In this document: positions 6,744 through 9,415 of the stretch, in pieces
Layout: the number at the start of each line of letters is the position of its first letter
Numbering within the stretch: the first letter of the stretch is position 1
Source of the DNA: Prevotella sp.
Lineage (GTDB): Bacteria > Bacteroidota > Bacteroidia > Bacteroidales > Bacteroidaceae
NCBI GenBank assembly: GCA_017623335.1
Contig: JAGAPI010000090.1
Coordinates: 1 to 9,415 of the forward strand
DNA length: 9,415 bases
Direction of reading: 5' to 3'
Notes under the pieces: generated by a model
Told to the model about the DNA's origin: nothing
Seen by the model: the letters and a program-made list of their open reading frames with translations, nothing else
Database searches by the model: none
Made by a program: the position numbers and the translations under genes

Positions 6744-6927
6744 GATTCTCGGAGTACCAGCTTATTCTTTGTGGGAAGTGCTGAAACGTCAGCCTTACAA
6801 CACCCTAAGGAGAGCAGGTACACCTACGCCGAGCTAAGGACGGGGAAGCAAAACTTCCTTTTCTGCGGCACTGTCGGGTGGGAGGGGATTACTATTTACG
6901 GAAAGGCGTTTACATGCGCTTTGTTTT
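6744..6927 (+). ncRNA. Candidate structured non-coding RNA of unknown family
   Basis: The sequence directly downstream of the strong promoter can form GCTGA-AACG-TCAGC (6780-6793), CCTTA with TAAGG (6793-6810), GGGGAAG-CAAAA-CTTCCTT (6842-6860, then T-rich) and AAGGCG with CGCTTT (6903-6922), which is followed by GTTTT. The last two are terminator-like, so an RNA of about 120 or 180 bases is possible. The short reading frame across it has no recognisable protein signature and starts at or before the promoter -33 element. It shows no clear match to tmRNA, RNase P RNA, SRP RNA or a known riboswitch. The 5' end follows from the promoter; the 3' end is a guess. Confidence 0.45.
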
Positions 6928-7268
6928 GACTGCTTGTAATTCTCGCAAAATTTCAATCTTAGTCAGAAGTTAGCAACGGTAGATGCTCATGGGATGTTTT
7001 TATAGGCATCCCTTTACGCTTGTATACATACACCTATATTTATATATAGCGTGTGTTGAGTGTATGGGGATAATTATATAAACACATCGGCGTGGGGTCT
7101 TGCGTTGCTCGTTCAACTAAGATGGGCAATGCGAGAAGCCTCAAGCAGTGGAGCGGGCAATTGTACGGTCTCTATGCTTTTTTGTTTATAGATGCAGCCA
7201 AAAGTTTGAAATTTTAGCCGATGCAGGGAGGTCGCGGAAGCAAAAAATACAAACAAAAAACATTTTTT
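6928..7268. other. Structured leader-like region upstream of the BspA-like gene
   Basis: No protein gene is seen. It contains GGGATG (6991-6996) with CATCCC (7007-7012), then a T-run of three. It also contains the CATACAC/GTGTATG inverted repeat (7027-7066) and a long G-U-containing stem at 7093-7143. A weak promoter-like pair (TTTG 7181-7184 and AAAGTTTG 7201-7208) has the wrong spacing and a mismatched first base. The BspA-like gene may therefore depend on the promoter at 6707-6738, with this region as part of its leader. Confidence 0.4.
7093..7143 (+). ncRNA. Long RNA-type stem with compensating G-U pairs
   Basis: Bases 7098-7110 and 7124-7136 can pair at all 13 positions when G-U pairs are allowed. 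A two-base bulge follows, then five more pairs (7093-7097 with 7139-7143). The loop is 13 bases. The arms are not perfect complements as DNA but pair as RNA, which suggests the structure acts in a transcript read from the plus strand. Confidence 0.45.
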
Positions 7269-7634
7269 ATGAAACAAAAATTACTTCTGGCAGTAATGAC
7301 ATTGCTGCTGATGGCGACGGGATTGCGGGCGCAGACAACGGAAAAGACCGCATACGTTGTCTATGACCAAGGAACTCTGTATTTTCTGTACGTAACAGCA
7401 GACCAAGTAAAAGACAACAAAATTACCATTGTAGATGGTACAGATGAGAAAGAAATTCCTCTTGCCAAAGACTGCTACTGGTCGGGAAATGCGGTGCTGA
7501 ATACTGGAACCAGTGTCCCAGGATGGCAGTCTAAAAATAGCAGTGTTACCAGCGTAGTGATTGATAAAAGTTTTGAAGACGCCCGACCGCAGAGCTGTTA
7601 TAAATGGTGTAACTATTCAGCGATTAAGTTATAG
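7269..7634 (+). pseudogene. Truncated BspA-like secreted surface protein, N-terminal fragment
   Basis: The ATG at 7269 begins MKQKLLLAVMTLLLMATGLRA, a clear Sec signal peptide with likely cleavage after Ala21 (before QTTEKTAY). The mature part resembles the N-terminal module of Prevotella BspA-type leucine-rich-repeat surface proteins. It has TAYVVYDQGTLYFLY (27-41), the 'Y W S G ... VPGW' stretch (about 70-86) and VTSVVIDKSFEDARPQSCYKWCN (93-115), the usual lead-in to the repeats. The frame ends at residue 121 just as the repeat region should start, and no repeats follow. Full-length relatives are several hundred residues. An IS66-type element begins within a few dozen bases, so insertion with loss of the 3' part is the likely cause. 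The fragment may still be secreted but should lack the adhesive repeat domain. No good promoter lies directly upstream. Confidence 0.65.
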
Positions 7635-7671
7635 CCTCAATAATGTATTAAGCAAAACTCCGTGCAACTGT

Positions 7672-7696
7672 AATTCCGTATAGGTGTACGGCAATT
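7672..7696. repeat. Small hairpin in the IS left leader
   Basis: AATT-CCGTA (7672-7680) pairs with TACGG-C-AATT (7687-7696), with one bulged base and a 6-base loop. It sits between the presumed IS left end and the transposase promoter. A role in blocking readthrough transcription into the transposase is conceivable but not shown. Confidence 0.4.
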
Positions 7697-7778
7697 CTAT
7701 TTAGATTAAATCTTACTGCATATATTTCCTCAACTGTTTGGTTATTTAATATTTTTACCCAAAATAGCTGCAAAAACA

Positions 7779-7810
7779 TTTGGTAAATTCAAATATTTTT
7801 CGTATCTTTG
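7779..7810 (+). promoter_or_regulatory. Bacteroidetes-type promoter of the IS66 transposase
   Basis: TTTG at 7779-7782 is followed after 20 bases by TATCTTTG at 7803-7810. Transcription would start at about 7815-7818. This rules out the TTG at 7780 as translation start. It makes the GTG at 7816 leaderless at best, and favours the ATG at 7858. Confidence 0.7.
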
Positions 7811-7857
7811 CACTTGTGAATAAGAAGGTTACGGATATATCTGAAGCACTGCAGACC

Positions 7858-9249
7858 ATGACGGAGGAGATGCGGTTGATGCGCGAGACTATTGACTCGC
7901 AGCATGCGGAAATCTGCAATCTCAACCGTAATACAGAGGCTCTGCATAAGGAGATACGCAACTTGAAGAAAGAAAACAAGATGCTTCGCGAGGAACTTGC
8001 CAAATACGAGAGACCGGAGAAGAACTCCGGCAACAGCAGCACTCCTCCCTCAAAGGAAAATATAAAATCAGAGACCATCCGCCGTACCAAGACTTTGCGC
8101 AAGCCGACGGGCAGGAAGCCTGGAGGTCAGAAAGGACATGAGGGCAGCACTTTGAACATGACATGTACACCTGACGAGACGGAAGATGTATGTGCCAACT
8201 ACTGCACCAAGTGCGGGGCCTCACTGCAGGACTGCGAGCGCATACTGGACTATGTGACACAGGTCGTGTCCATTCCAGAGCTGAAACCTGTTGTGAAAGA
8301 AATCCGCCATTACATCACAGTCTGCAGGCAGTGCGGTGAGCGCGTCCAGTCGCATGCTCCCCGCAAGCGCGGCTCCAATGCCGTGTTGTATGACGCCAGC
8401 GTCAAGTCGCTGGCCGTCTATCTGAGCGTGGTGATGTTCCTGCCCTATGGCCGTATAGAGAACTTCTTCAAGGAAATACTCGGTCTGGAAATCAGCCAGG
8501 GCTCATTTGTGAACTGGGTGGATGAGGCCAAGAGGAATGCCGCACCTGCCATAGAGAAGATAAAGGAGTGCATTATGAAATCTGCTGTCGTCGGTTTTGA
8601 TGAGTCAGGACTCTACTGCAATAAGAAACTCGACTGGACGTGGATTGCACAGACGGTCCATTTCACCCTCTTTTTTCATGGGAGCGGACGCTCGCATAAG
8701 GAATTGGAAAGCCGCTTCGGAAACTCGCTCGAGAGAATGGCTGCCGTCACCGACCGCCATAGTGCCTACTTCGCGCTCAATTTCCTGAACCATCAGGTCT
8801 GCGTGGCACACCTGCTGCGTGAACTACAATACCTAAACGAACTGGACACGGAGCAGCAATGGTCGAGAAATGTCGAAAGTCTGTTGCAGCAGGCCGTCCA
8901 TGAGCGCAACGAGAATCCGCAGACCGTCATCGACAAACAGCCGTGGCTGATAAAGCTTGATAGGCTGCTGACAGAGAACCTTGAACACATGGCAGGGCAA
9001 TTCGGACAACTCAAGAAAGGGCTTATCAAGTGCAGAGACTACATCTTCAACTTCCTTGAGAATCCTGCGATACCTCCTGATAACAATGCAAGTGAAAGGG
9101 GAATCAGAAAGGTCAAAATAAAAATGAAAAACTCAGGCACTTTCCGTTCCGACAAAGGAGCTGATGCTTTCCTCGACTTGCTTTCTGTCGTAGAGACTAA
9201 CAAGAAGCACAACTACTCACCATACACCGCTATCCGTGCTCTGTTCTAA
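7858..9249 (+). CDS. IS66-family transposase (TnpC type)
   Basis: The 463 residues from the ATG at 7858 show the IS66 domain order. A leucine-zipper-like coiled coil (about 1-50) is followed by the linker KNSGNSSTPPSKE and the basic GRKPGGQKGHEG (85-96). A zinc-finger region has two CxxC pairs (C116/C119 and C156/C159). The DDE catalytic core has D248 in VVGFDESGLYC, D299 in VTDRHSAYF and E413 in NNASERGIR. The C-terminus SPYTAIRALF is typical. All three acidic residues are present and no frameshift is seen, so the enzyme looks intact. The frame is open upstream to a GTG at 7816, which would add 14 residues (NKKVTDIS and so on). I prefer the ATG because the promoter at 7779-7810 places the RNA start near 7816. 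It cuts and joins DNA at the element's ends during transposition. Confidence 0.92.
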   Translation: MTEEMRLMRETIDSQHAEICNLNRNTEALHKEIRNLKKENKMLREELAKYERPEKNSGNSSTPPSKENIKSETIRRTKTLRKPTGRKPGGQKGHEGSTLNMTCTPDETEDVCANYCTKCGASLQDCERILDYVTQVVSIPELKPVVKEIRHYITVCRQCGERVQSHAPRKRGSNAVLYDASVKSLAVYLSVVMFLPYGRIENFFKEILGLEISQGSFVNWVDEAKRNAAPAIEKIKECIMKSAVVGFDESGLYCNKKLDWTWIAQTVHFTLFFHGSGRSHKELESRFGNSLERMAAVTDRHSAYFALNFLNHQVCVAHLLRELQYLNELDTEQQWSRNVESLLQQAVHERNENPQTVIDKQPWLIKLDRLLTENLEHMAGQFGQLKKGLIKCRDYIFNFLENPAIPPDNNASERGIRKVKIKMKNSGTFRSDKGADAFLDLLSVVETNKKHNYSPYTAIRALF

Positions 9250-9250
9250 G

Positions 9251-9289
9251 CATGGAAGGCAGCTACATGGGGATTCGCTGCTTTCTATG
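9251..9289 (+). terminator. Hairpin directly after the transposase stop
   Basis: CATGGAAGGCAGC (9251-9263) and GCTGCTTTCTATG (9277-9289) pair at all 13 positions as RNA, with two G-U pairs and a 13-base loop. It begins one base after the stop codon. There is no T-run after it, only TTAAAAA, so it may stabilise the mRNA end or act as a poor terminator. Confidence 0.45.
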
Positions 9290-9415
9290 TTAAAAACCAA
9301 ATATTTTGACCATTTTTTTTAGTTTTATGCTGATATTTTATAATCTTGATCAAAAACTTGCCTGTTTCTGACCATTGCTGCCACTAAATGTATCAGTTTG
9401 TTCTTAACATTATTC
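9290..9415. other. AT-rich right flank of the IS
   Basis: This is AT-rich non-coding DNA with a T8 run at about 9315-9322. The final 20 bases resemble, on the opposite strand, the presumed left end of the IS. No gene is visible. It is probably the right-terminal non-coding part of the element. Confidence 0.4.

Larger units (their letters stand above)
7635..9415 (+). mobile_element. IS66-family insertion sequence, single-gene (ISBst12-like) type
   Basis: The element contains one gene, an IS66 TnpC-type transposase, with its own promoter. The accessory tnpA and tnpB genes found in classical IS66 elements are absent, which matches the ISBst12-like subgroup. The left boundary is set by the abrupt end of the BspA-like gene. 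A possible imperfect terminal inverted repeat is AATAATGTATTAAGCAAAAC from about 7639, facing the complement of the last 19-20 bases of the window (AATAATGTTAAGAACAAACT on the minus strand). The match needs a gap and is AT-rich, so boundaries are uncertain. The true right end may lie outside the window, so no target duplication can be seen. Confidence 0.6.

Noticed and set aside
6786..6822. Resemblance to SRP RNA domain IV (GTCAG ... AGCAG around a stem)
   Set aside because: The GGAA tetraloop is absent, the loop is 8 bases and the flanking arms do not pair.
6708..6929. 73-codon open frame over the orphan transcript
   Set aside because: Its start lies within the promoter -33 element, so it could not be translated from that promoter in full. 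The hairpins are better explained as RNA structure. A shorter internal peptide is not excluded.
6765..6985. Resemblance to a cobalamin riboswitch (GGGAAG, CACTGT, AGTCAGAAG and GCAACGGTA pieces)
   Set aside because: The fragments occur in the wrong order and spacing, and the conserved core was not found as a unit. The downstream genes also give no cobalamin link.
7780..7857. Transposase start at the TTG at 7780
   Set aside because: The start codon would overlap the promoter's -33 element, upstream of the expected RNA start near 7816.
1..9415. CRISPR array, tRNA or rRNA genes, toxin-antitoxin or defence system
   Set aside because: I saw no regularly spaced direct repeats, no cloverleaf or rRNA-like stretches and no protein signatures of such systems on either strand.

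Overview
The window looks like a chromosomal segment from the Bacteroidetes, most likely Prevotella or a close relative. The evidence is AT-rich intergenic DNA, several promoters of the Bacteroidetes type (TTTG, 19-20 bases, TAnnTTTG), mostly weak Shine-Dalgarno sequences, a BspA-type secreted protein start, and a three-gene glycogen cluster (GH133 debrancher, GT4 glycosyltransferase, GH57 protein) of a kind known from this phylum.

Layout. Positions 123-587 hold the C-terminal part of a diacylglycerol/lipid kinase family gene whose catalytic N-terminus is absent. A Crp/Fnr-family regulator lies on the minus strand at 610-1314. Across a 282-base divergent intergenic region with promoters in both directions comes the plus-strand glycogen operon: debranching enzyme (1597-3543), GT4 glycosyltransferase (3562-4830) and GH57 alpha-amylase-like protein (4905-6287). 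The GH57 protein has Ser where the nucleophile Glu is expected and Glu where the catalytic Asp is expected, so it is probably not a conventional hydrolase.

Positions 6288-7268 carry no convincing protein gene but are dense in palindromes: a 109-base imperfect hairpin followed by a T-run, a 12-bp inverted repeat built on CATACACC/GGTGTATG, four hairpins in a row at 6582-6678, then a textbook promoter at 6707-6738. This promoter drives an orphan transcript with several hairpins and a long G-U-containing stem at 7093-7143. It may be a non-coding RNA or a very long leader of the next gene. I could not match it to a known RNA family.

Positions 7269-7634 encode the secreted N-terminus of a BspA-like surface protein that stops before its leucine-rich repeats, next to a single-gene IS66-family element (transposase about 7858-9249, own promoter at 7779-7810). 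The IS most likely interrupted the surface-protein gene. Its right end is at or beyond the window edge.

How the genes fit together: the three operon proteins would build and debranch intracellular alpha-glucan. The divergent Crp/Fnr regulator is a candidate controller by position only. The two edges show gene decay (kinase remnant on the left, IS-broken surface protein on the right).
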